NCBI GenBank assembly: GCA_028697695.1
Contig: JAQVEI010000197.1
Span: 1-5,335 of the forward strand
DNA length: 5,335 bases
Reading direction: 5' to 3'
From: Lentimicrobiaceae bacterium
GTDB lineage: Bacteria; Bacteroidota; Bacteroidia; Bacteroidales; Lentimicrobiaceae
The notes beneath the pieces were generated by a model. That model saw only the letters and a program-made list of their open reading frames with translations, did no database searches and was not told the origin of the DNA. Every line of letters starts with the position of its first letter. Position 1 is the stretch's first letter. A program made the translations under genes and the position numbers. Shown in pieces: positions 1-5,335 of this stretch.

Positions 1-1533
1 GTTCCATACTTCTACCTGATCGTAGGTGTCGCGGGGGTCGAGAATCGCCGGATTAACTCCCTGCAGGCTGGTGGGCACTTCCAGATTGAAATACGGAATC
101 ATTTTGGAGGGTGCCTTGTCTATTGAACCATCCAGAATGGCATCGATAATGGCACGGGTGTCCTTGATAGAGATCCGCTTTCCGCTTCCATTCCATCCGG
201 TGTTGACCAGGTAGGCCGTGGCACCGGCATTTTTCATGCGCTTAACCAGTTCAAGGGCATACTTGGTTGGATGGAGTGCAAGGAAAGCATTGCCAAAACA
301 AGCCGAAAATGTAGGTTGTGGAGTGGTAACGCCACGTTCAGTACCTGCCAGCTTGGCGGTAAATCCTGAAAGGAAATGATAGGAAGTTTGATCCGGGGTA
401 AGCTTTGATACCGGCGGAAGAACTCCGAAGGCGTCTGCAGTCAGAAATATAACCTTTTTTGCATGTCCGCCTTTTGAAATGGGTTTTACAATGTTTTCAA
501 TATGATAAATCGGGTAAGATACCCTTGTATTTTCGGTTTTTGAAGCATCTGCAAAGTCAATGCTGCCATCGGGCCTCACCACTATATTTTCCAGCAGCGC
601 ATCGCGCCGGATGGCATGATAGATATCCGGTTCGTTTTCCTCGCTTAGATTGATGCATTTCGCATAACATCCACCTTCGAAATTGAAGACGCCATCGTCA
701 TCCCATCCATGTTCATCATCCCCGATAAGGGCGCGCTTGGGATCTGCTGACAATGTCGTTTTTCCGGTTCCCGAAAGGCCGAAGAAGATAGCCACGTCAC
801 CCTCTTTACCCATATTGGCCGAGCAATGCATGGCAGCTATGCCCTTCAGCGGCAAATAGTAGTTCATCATGGTGAAAATGCCTTTTTTGATTTCACCGCC
901 GTACCAGGTGCCGCCAATAATCTGCATGCGTTCCTTGAGGTTGAAAACCACGAAGTTTTCGGAGTGCATGCCCTGTTCCTGCCATTTCGGATTGGTTACT
1001 TTTGAGCCGTTTATCAAAACAAAGTCAGGCTTAAAATCTTTAAGTTCTTCTTCGGTGGGCCGGATAAACATGTTTTTGATGAAATGGGCCTGCCAGGCTA
1101 CCTCAACAATAAAACGAATGCTTAACCTGCTATCCGGATTGGCACCGGCGAAAGCGTCCAGAACATACAATCTCTTTCCCGATAATTCGTCCACAACCAA
1201 ATTCTTGAGATAGTCCCAAATGGCAGGATCCAGTGGTTTATTGTCATTTTTCCCAATGGTCGACCACCATATAGTATCTTGGCTGATTTCGTCGTGTACT
1301 ATATATTTATCCTTGGGTGAACGACCGGTAAATACGCCTGTATCTACTGCAACGGCTCCGGTATCCGTTAGTGTACCCTTTTCAAAACCCTGGAGTGAAG
1401 GGTCCATTTCATGCTCAAATAAAGTATTAAATGAAGGATTATAAAATAATTCTTTTACATCTTTAATTCCATATTGCGATAGATCGATGGCCTTTCCGTC
1501 GATGGTGAAAACATCTTTTTTCTCATTTTCCAT
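1..1533 (-). CDS. pckA: Phosphoenolpyruvate carboxykinase (ATP), 3'-truncated by window edge
   Basis: This cytosolic enzyme catalyses oxaloacetate + ATP <-> PEP + CO2 + ADP. It serves gluconeogenesis or, in fermenting Bacteroidales, PEP carboxylation toward succinate. Reading from the ATG at 1533-1531 gives 511 uninterrupted codons to the window edge. The family is usually about 530-540 residues, so roughly 25 C-terminal residues are missing; this is an edge effect, not a broken gene. Visible motifs in order: substrate-loop GRSPKDK (about 70-76, R71); GGTWYGGEIKKG (about 207-218) with the metal-binding Lys; H236; the P-loop GLSGTGKTT (252-260, K258); the kinase-2 Asp pair in LIGDDEHGW (D272/D273); FEGGCYAK (286-292); R337 in TENTRVSYP; and the nucleotide-site segment NGSGKRISIKDTR (448-460). 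These correspond to E. coli Pck residues with a shift of about +4 (K254, D268/D269, R333). The bases before the ATG are A/T-rich with no Shine-Dalgarno, as is usual in Bacteroidota. The N-terminus fits the family, and no better upstream start is apparent. It lies downstream of ppdK on the same strand, 371 bases away, with its own promoter candidate. Confidence 0.97.
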   Translation of the reverse strand, partial: MENEKKDVFTIDGKAIDLSQYGIKDVKELFYNPSFNTLFEHEMDPSLQGFEKGTLTDTGAVAVDTGVFTGRSPKDKYIVHDEISQDTIWWSTIGKNDNKPLDPAIWDYLKNLVVDELSGKRLYVLDAFAGANPDSRLSIRFIVEVAWQAHFIKNMFIRPTEEELKDFKPDFVLINGSKVTNPKWQEQGMHSENFVVFNLKERMQIIGGTWYGGEIKKGIFTMMNYYLPLKGIAAMHCSANMGKEGDVAIFFGLSGTGKTTLSADPKRALIGDDEHGWDDDGVFNFEGGCYAKCINLSEENEPDIYHAIRRDALLENIVVRPDGSIDFADASKTENTRVSYPIYHIENIVKPISKGGHAKKVIFLTADAFGVLPPVSKLTPDQTSYHFLSGFTAKLAGTERGVTTPQPTFSACFGNAFLALHPTKYALELVKRMKNAGATAYLVNTGWNGSGKRISIKDTRAIIDAILDGSIDKAPSKMIPYFNLEVPTSLQGVNPAILDPRDTYDQVEVWN

Positions 1534-1612
1534 AAGGGCTAAAATTAACGTTTGAAAGAACTAAGGGTTTGTTCCCACAACAAATGGTGATGGCGTTTGT
1601 TTGGGCTATTTG

Positions 1613-1642
1613 CAAAATTAAACATTATTTATATGTTTCAAA
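1613..1642 (-). promoter_or_regulatory. Candidate Bacteroidetes-type promoter of pckA
   Basis: On the minus strand there is TTTG (1642-1639), an 18-base spacer, then TAATTTTG (1620-1613). This matches the known Bacteroidetes primary-sigma pattern of a -33 TTTG and a -7 TAnnTTTG, with a spacer about one base shorter than typical. Transcription would start near 1606, giving a leader of roughly 70 bases before the pckA ATG. The sequence immediately upstream (1643-1670) is very A/T-rich and includes the palindrome AAAATATTTT (1658-1667), which could act like an UP element. This assignment is inferred from the motif match and its position only. Confidence 0.55.
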
Positions 1643-1670
1643 TTAATGTTTGTCTATAAAATATTTTTTA

Positions 1671-1821
1671 ATGGCATATTGCAAATTCTCATTCCGAAAA
1701 CATCATCATAAGCTGACCAGCATTGGCATGAATTTAATTTAAGATCAATAGCCTCTATGCTTCAAAAAAGTGAGGAGGTTCTATAGCTCAAAGTTATCTC
1801 TGAGGCGTAGATTTAAAATAG
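1671..1821. other. Intergenic stretch with imperfect short repeats, no gene seen
   Basis: This is the remainder of the 371-base gap between the ppdK stop and the pckA start. No credible open reading frame or RNA gene is visible. The A/T content is high. A patch at about 1750-1810 contains an imperfect direct repeat (TCTATGCTTCAAAA at 1754-1767 against TCTATAGCTCAAAG at 1780-1793, 10 of 14 identical). It also contains a segment (1755-1764) that can pair with 1801-1810 over ten positions if two G-U pairs are allowed on plus-strand RNA. In the direction of transcription this DNA lies after ppdK and upstream of the pckA promoter, so it could hold control sites for pckA or simply be decayed sequence. 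Confidence 0.35.
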
Positions 1822-1847
1822 CAAAGCCACCTGAATCGGTGGCTTTG
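1822..1847 (-). terminator. Terminator-like hairpin downstream of ppdK
   Basis: A perfect 10-bp inverted repeat, CAAAGCCACC (1822-1831) and GGTGGCTTTG (1838-1847), encloses a 6-base loop. It lies about 58 bases past the ppdK stop codon in the direction of transcription. On minus-strand RNA the stem is followed by GCTATTTTAAAT, so the U-tract is short and weak, although the stem itself ends in a run of U. The stem strength and location support a transcription end for ppdK, separating it from pckA. Because the stem is symmetric and no plus-strand gene feeds into it, minus-strand use is the natural reading. Confidence 0.65.
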
Positions 1848-1863
1848 TATACATAGTTAAGCA

Positions 1864-1885
1864 ATCACTTTTTATATTAAGTGAT
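1864..1885 (-). repeat. Second small hairpin directly after ppdK
   Basis: A 7-bp inverted repeat, ATCACTT (1864-1870) and AAGTGAT (1879-1885), has an 8-base A/T loop. It starts about 20 bases after the ppdK stop and precedes the stronger hairpin at 1822-1847. It is too A/T-rich to be a strong terminator alone. It may help protect the ppdK mRNA 3' end or act with the neighbouring hairpin; chance cannot be excluded. Confidence 0.3.
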
Positions 1886-1904
1886 CTCTGTTTTTATCCG
1901 GCTT

Positions 1905-4646
1905 TTAGCCTTTTTTCTCTTTCACGGATGCATGAGCAGATGCAAGTCGTGCAATGGGCACGCGATAAGGTGAACAGCTCACGTAGTTCATGCCCACGCG
2001 GTAGCAAAATTCAACCGATGAGGGTTCTCCACCATGTTCTCCGCAAATACCCACCTTAAGGTTGGGGTTGGTTAAGCGTCCACGTTCAATACCCATACGC
2101 ACCAGTTGTCCAACACCTTCCTGGTCAAGAACCTGGAATGGGTCGTGTTTGAGGATTCCTTTTTCCAGATAAACCGGCAGGAATTTTCCTGCATCGTCTC
2201 TGGAATAACCAAAGGTCATCTGAGTAAGGTCGTTGGTGCCAAATGAGAAGAACTCTGCTGATTTGGCAATTTCATCGGCTATTAGTGCAGCACGCGGAAT
2301 TTCAAGCATGGTTCCCACCAGGTAGTCGATTTTATCGTTGCGTTCTTCAAAAACTTTATTAATGGTTTCACGAACGATTTTCTCCTGCATCTCCATCTCT
2401 TCAAGGGTACCGGTAAGTGGAATCATGATTTCAGGAAGTGTTTTAATTCCTTTTTTCTTAAGATTCAAAGCAGCTTCGATGATGGCGCGAGCCTGCATTT
2501 CGGAAATTTCGGGATAAGTATTTCCCAGTCTGCATCCACGGTGTCCGAGCATAGGGTTCACCTCCTCAAGGTCGCTAATCTTTTGTTTAACCTGTTCCAG
2601 AGAAATGCCCAGGTCTTCAGCCAGTTCTTTCTGATTGGTTTCTTCGTGAGGTACAAATTCATGCAAAGGCGGGTCGAGCAAACGAACGGTTACCGGCAGA
2701 TCATGCATGGCTTCAAAGATACCTTCAAAGTCTTCGCGTTGGATGGGAAGCAGCTTTTCGAGGGCTTTTCTGCGGCCGGTTTCATCGCCTGCCAGAATCA
2801 TTTCACGCATGGCGCGAATGCGGTCACCTTCGAAGAACATATGCTCGGTACGGCACAAGCCAATACCAATTGCACCAAATTTACGGGCTACCTCAGCATC
2901 GCGGGGAGTATCTGCATTGGTTCTTACCCGCATGGTTGAATGTTTGTCGGCCAACTTCATCAGTTTACCAAAGTCGCCACTAAGTTCAGGGTCGCGGGTG
3001 CTGATTTTTCCTTCGTAAACTTCTCCGGTAGTGCCATTCAGTGAGATCCAGTCTCCTTCATTAAGGGTAACACCGTCCACTACCAGTTTGCGGGCTTTGT
3101 AATCAATTTTTAATGAGCCGGCACCTGAAACGCAGCATTTACCCATACCACGGGCTACCACAGCAGCATGTGAAGTCATTCCGCCACGGGCTGTAAGAAT
3201 ACCTTTGGCCAGGTTCATGCCTTTGAGGTCTTCCGGCGAAGTTTCAATACGCACCAATATTACCTGATGGCCTTTGGCAACCCACTCTTCGGCATGGTCG
3301 GCAAAGAATACAATTTGACCCGAGGCGGCGCCGGGCGATGCAGGAAGCCCTTTGGCCAACACTTTGGCTTTCTTCATTGCATCTGTATCAAAAATCGGAT
3401 GCAACAGTTCATCGAGCTTGTTGGGCTCGCAGCGCAACAGGGCTTCTTCTTCCGAAATAGTTCCCTGTTCAAGCATATCCATAGCTATTTTTACCATGGC
3501 TGCACCTGTGCGTTTTCCGTTGCGGGTTTGAAGCATCCACAGCTTACCATCCTGAATGGTGAACTCCAGGTCTTGCATATCGCGATAGTGGTCTTCCAGT
3601 TTTTGCTCGGTTTCAAGCAACTCTTTATAGATGGCCGGCATGGCTTCTTCAAGAGAGGGGAAGCGGCTTGCACGTTCCTGCTCGGAAACATTGGCCAGCT
3701 TTGCCCAGCGCATTGAACCTTCTTTGGTGATTTGCTGGGGCGTACGTATCCCTGCTACCACATCTTCTCCCTGTGCATCAATCAGATATTCGCCATTAAA
3801 CAGGTTTTCACCTGTGGCAGCATCGCGGGTAAAAGCAACACCGGTACCTGAATTGGAACCCATGTTTCCAAATACCATAGCCTGCACATTCACGGCGGTG
3901 CCCCACTCGTGAGGTATGTTGTTGAGCATGCGGTAATAAACAGCACGTTCATTCATCCAACTGTCGAAAACAGCCAAAACAGCACCCCAGAGTTGCTCCC
4001 AGGGGTCAACCGGGAAATCGTGACCGGTGGCATCTTTCACTGCTTTCTTAAACCGTTTAACCATTTCTTTCAGGTCATCCACGCTGAATTCAGTATCCAA
4101 TTCTATACCCTTTTCTTCCTTCATCTGATCCATAATTTCTTCAAAGGGATCAATGTCTTCTTTGGAAGCGGGCTTCATACCCAAAACCACATCGCCAAAC
4201 ATCTGTACGAAACGGCGATATGAATCCCAGGCAAACCTTTCATTCTGGGTTTTGCGGGCAATGCCTGCAACAGCTTGGTCGTTCAGACCAAGATTTAATA
4301 CGGTATCCATCATGCCCGGCATAGAAGCACGCGAACCTGAACGTACCGATAGCAGCAGAGGATCGTTGTGGTCGCCGAATTTAACACCCATAATGTCCTC
4401 AACGTATTTTACCGCATCTTCCACCTCAGGACGAATCATTTCAATTACTTTCTCTCTACCCAGGGTATTGTATTTGGTTGAAACTTCCGTAGTAATGGTA
4501 AATCCCGGAGGTACCGGCACTCCAATACGATTCATTTCGGCAAGATTTGCGCCTTTGCCTCCAAGCAGGTTTTTCATACTGGCATCGCCCTCGGCTTTTT
4601 TATCGCCAAAAGTATAAACCGCTTTTGTGGTCTTGTCTTTTCCCAT
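1905..4646 (-). CDS. ppdK: Pyruvate, phosphate dikinase (complete)
   Basis: This cytosolic, Mg-dependent enzyme interconverts pyruvate + ATP + Pi and PEP + AMP + PPi. It supports gluconeogenesis from pyruvate or PPi-linked glycolysis in anaerobes. The 913-residue product has the full family architecture. The N-terminal nucleotide-binding half begins with MKNLLGGKGANLAEM (24-38) and VPVPPGFT (43-50); SVRSGSRASMPGMMDT (100-115) is its Arg/Gly-rich ATP-site segment. The swivelling phosphohistidine domain carries GGMTSHAAVVARGMG, with phospho-acceptor H493 and T491 two residues before it. The C-terminal PEP/pyruvate TIM barrel has R599 in LCRTEHMFF, R655 in VRLLDPPLHEF, GHRGCRLG (701-708), metal-binding E782 and D806 (SFGTNDLTQ), and catalytic C868 in GICGEHGGEP. 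These align with Clostridium symbiosum H455, R561, R617, E745, D769 and C831 at an offset of +37/+38. It is longer than that 874-residue enzyme because of a slightly extended N-terminus and internal insertions, but comparable to other Bacteroidota forms. The start at Met1 leaves the normal run-in to the GGKGANL motif; Met24 would cut into it. There is no Shine-Dalgarno. Neither a frameshift nor a missing key residue is evident. Confidence 0.98.
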   Translation of the reverse strand: MGKDKTTKAVYTFGDKKAEGDASMKNLLGGKGANLAEMNRIGVPVPPGFTITTEVSTKYNTLGREKVIEMIRPEVEDAVKYVEDIMGVKFGDHNDPLLLSVRSGSRASMPGMMDTVLNLGLNDQAVAGIARKTQNERFAWDSYRRFVQMFGDVVLGMKPASKEDIDPFEEIMDQMKEEKGIELDTEFSVDDLKEMVKRFKKAVKDATGHDFPVDPWEQLWGAVLAVFDSWMNERAVYYRMLNNIPHEWGTAVNVQAMVFGNMGSNSGTGVAFTRDAATGENLFNGEYLIDAQGEDVVAGIRTPQQITKEGSMRWAKLANVSEQERASRFPSLEEAMPAIYKELLETEQKLEDHYRDMQDLEFTIQDGKLWMLQTRNGKRTGAAMVKIAMDMLEQGTISEEEALLRCEPNKLDELLHPIFDTDAMKKAKVLAKGLPASPGAASGQIVFFADHAEEWVAKGHQVILVRIETSPEDLKGMNLAKGILTARGGMTSHAAVVARGMGKCCVSGAGSLKIDYKARKLVVDGVTLNEGDWISLNGTTGEVYEGKISTRDPELSGDFGKLMKLADKHSTMRVRTNADTPRDAEVARKFGAIGIGLCRTEHMFFEGDRIRAMREMILAGDETGRRKALEKLLPIQREDFEGIFEAMHDLPVTVRLLDPPLHEFVPHEETNQKELAEDLGISLEQVKQKISDLEEVNPMLGHRGCRLGNTYPEISEMQARAIIEAALNLKKKGIKTLPEIMIPLTGTLEEMEMQEKIVRETINKVFEERNDKIDYLVGTMLEIPRAALIADEIAKSAEFFSFGTNDLTQMTFGYSRDDAGKFLPVYLEKGILKHDPFQVLDQEGVGQLVRMGIERGRLTNPNLKVGICGEHGGEPSSVEFCYRVGMNYVSCSPYRVPIARLASAHASVKEKKG

Positions 4647-4723
4647 TTTGATAAGGTTTTATAATTTTAATGAATAAAAATTCAGTTAAGTTTAGGCAAA
4701 ATTCACTTGCTCAAACAAGGGTG

Positions 4724-4731
4724 CAAAGGTA
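4724..4731 (-). promoter_or_regulatory. Candidate -7 box of the ppdK promoter
   Basis: The minus strand reads TACCTTTG, followed by CACCC. This is an exact match to the Bacteroidetes -7 consensus TAnnTTTG in its commonest form. Initiation would fall near 4718, giving a ppdK leader of about 70 bases, similar to that inferred for pckA. No TTTG is present at the expected -33 distance (around 4750-4755); that region is instead part of an A/T near-palindrome. The promoter may therefore be weak on its own or depend on an activator. The leader itself (4647-4717) is A/T-rich and shows no recognisable riboswitch. Confidence 0.6.
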
Positions 4732-4733
4732 CG

Positions 4734-4755
4734 AAAAAATTCGAATCGATTTTTT
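4734..4755. promoter_or_regulatory. Near-palindrome in the ppdK promoter spacer, possible operator
   Basis: Six A, then TTCGAATCGA, then six T: an inverted repeat of A6-TCGA and TCGA-T6 that is perfect apart from one extra T and one central A. It sits immediately upstream of the ppdK -7 box and fills the position of the spacer and -33 element, where a bound regulator would block or replace contacts with RNA polymerase. This is an inference from symmetry and placement. A simple A-tract/T-tract arrangement that bends DNA is an equally simple explanation. Confidence 0.3.
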
Positions 4756-4811
4756 AGAATATAAAGAGCATAGTTTTGGTAATGTTTTATACCGTTAATC
4801 CTATAGAAAAT

Positions 4812-4829
4812 GAAGGGATTGAAGGGAGT
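4812..4829. repeat. Two 9-base tandem units
   Basis: GAAGGGATT (4812-4820) is followed directly by GAAGGGAGT (4821-4829), differing at one base. The pair leads, after a single G, into the heptamer array at 4831-4872, and shares its purine-rich GAAG character. It may be a more diverged part of the same repeat tract. Confidence 0.45.
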
Positions 4830-4830
4830 G

Positions 4831-4872
4831 GAAATTAGAAGTTAGAGGTTAGAAGTTAGAGGTTGGAAGTTA
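4831..4872. repeat. Degenerate heptamer tandem repeat, six units
   Basis: Six contiguous 7-base units read GAAATTA, GAAGTTA, GAGGTTA, GAAGTTA, GAGGTTG, GAAGTTA. The consensus is GARGTTA, with units 2-3 and 4-5 also forming a 14-base higher-order period (GAAGTTA GAGGTTA). The array is intergenic, about 100 bases upstream of the ppdK promoter, and not inside any reading frame I can support. Short heptamer arrays of this kind are known as intergenic repeats in several bacterial groups; their function is generally unclear. Slippage during replication could change the copy number. Confidence 0.85.
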
Positions 4873-5335
4873 GGCCAGGTTTAAAATTTCGAGTCCATGA
4901 ATATTTTTTGATGAAATCATTTTGGAGTAAGTGTAAAATGCTTTCCATAAAAAAAATAATTAAAGCTTATGGCAATTAACGAATAACGCTGCCTTAGTGT
5001 ATACCGGATGGCTTATGAATGTATTGTTTTCTCATTATTGCCCTGCTGCCCTTTCAAGACCTAAAATTTACACTCATTATATGTGAAAATAAGCGTTGGT
5101 TTTTAAAATTGTTCTCTGTAAATTTGACACGTTGGTGGAAGGTTCTTCATGTAGATATATTCTGACAGGCTCAACAATGGGACTGACCGGGCGGAGCTGT
5201 GAAGGGGCGTAATTTTTTACAGGGGCAAGTGAGTGCTTTCAACAGATTTTCATCATTAGAAATTACCGTTAACTTCTTTTATTTTATTCTGAAACTGTGG
5301 TTAATAAACAAGATAAGAGAATAGGTCAATCTAAA
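4873..5335. other. Non-coding stretch, no gene recognised
   Basis: About 460 A/T-rich bases without a credible protein gene on either strand: the reading frames are short and lack family resemblance. I see no tRNA or rRNA signature and no clear terminator. A small G/C-richer island lies at about 5164-5212, containing GACAGGCTCA and GACTGACCGGGCGGAG. On the minus strand a 46-codon frame without a credible start runs across it, from about 5238 down to its stop near 5080. The rest is low-complexity A/T. Any gene to which this belongs would start beyond the right edge. Confidence 0.5.

Noticed and set aside
869..1213. 114-codon open frame on the plus strand opposite pckA
   Set aside because: It overlaps the conserved core of pckA on the other strand and looks like a complement artefact.
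3267..3716. 149-codon open frame on the plus strand opposite the centre of ppdK
   Set aside because: Antisense shadow: full overlap with ppdK, no family motifs, no promoter seen.
4153..4617. 154-codon open frame on the plus strand opposite the N-terminal part of ppdK
   Set aside because: It lies wholly within a well-supported ppdK gene on the other strand, has no recognisable domain, and is explained by the codon usage of ppdK.
4771..4778. Plus-strand TAGTTTTG, matching the -7 consensus pattern
   Set aside because: No TTTG at the -33 distance and no plus-strand gene downstream in the window; a match of this length is expected by chance in A/T-rich DNA.
5008..5061. 17-codon plus-strand frame starting ATGGCTTATGAA
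   Set aside because: Too short, with no ribosome-binding or promoter signal and no context suggesting a leader peptide.
4930..5075. Inverted 8-mer AGTGTAAA / TTTACACT about 130 bases apart, considered as ends of a small MITE
   Set aside because: The similarity stops after eight bases, and no flanking duplication or internal structure supports an element.
5080..5238. Minus-strand 46-codon frame through the G/C-rich island
   Set aside because: There is no credible start codon at its beginning, no recognisable family and no promoter; it is too short to separate from chance.
4790..5272. Direct repeat TACCGTTAA at 4790-4798 and 5264-5272, considered as a target-site duplication
   Set aside because: One 9-base repeat is expected about once by chance in a region of this size, and no transposase or terminal inverted repeats lie between the copies.

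Overview
The window looks like chromosomal housekeeping DNA from a member of the Bacteroidota, most likely an anaerobic Bacteroidales/Marinilabiliales-type organism. This is inferred from three things. Both proteins match the Bacteroidota forms in overall character. The genes have A/T-rich leaders without a Shine-Dalgarno sequence. Both genes are preceded by a Bacteroidetes-type -7 box (TAnnTTTG) on the coding strand. No taxonomic search could be run.

Layout, left to right: (1) positions 1-1533, minus strand, the first 511 codons of an ATP-dependent phosphoenolpyruvate carboxykinase (pckA), cut at its C-terminus by the window edge; (2) positions 1534-1904, a 371-base intergenic gap holding a good pckA promoter candidate (1613-1642), an A/T-rich upstream segment, a patch of imperfect repeats (about 1750-1810) and two hairpins behind ppdK (1822-1847 and 1864-1885); (3) positions 1905-4646, minus strand, a complete 913-residue pyruvate, phosphate dikinase (ppdK) with its catalytic motifs present; (4) positions 4647-5335, about 690 bases without a credible gene, carrying the ppdK promoter (a TACCTTTG box next to a near-palindrome), a degenerate heptamer tandem repeat (4831-4872) and otherwise A/T-rich DNA with one small G/C-rich island.

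The two enzymes meet at phosphoenolpyruvate. PckA interconverts oxaloacetate and PEP using ATP/ADP and CO2. PpdK interconverts PEP and pyruvate using AMP/PPi and ATP/Pi. Together they form the PEP-pyruvate-oxaloacetate node, used for gluconeogenesis or, in fermenting Bacteroidales, for CO2-fixing flow from PEP to oxaloacetate toward succinate/propionate and for PPi-linked ATP formation. They point the same way, but each appears to have its own promoter, and a terminator-like hairpin lies between them. They are best read as neighbouring single-gene transcription units rather than one operon.

I found no mobile element, CRISPR array, RNA gene or evidently novel system. The points worth a second look are regulatory or repeat features in the two gaps.
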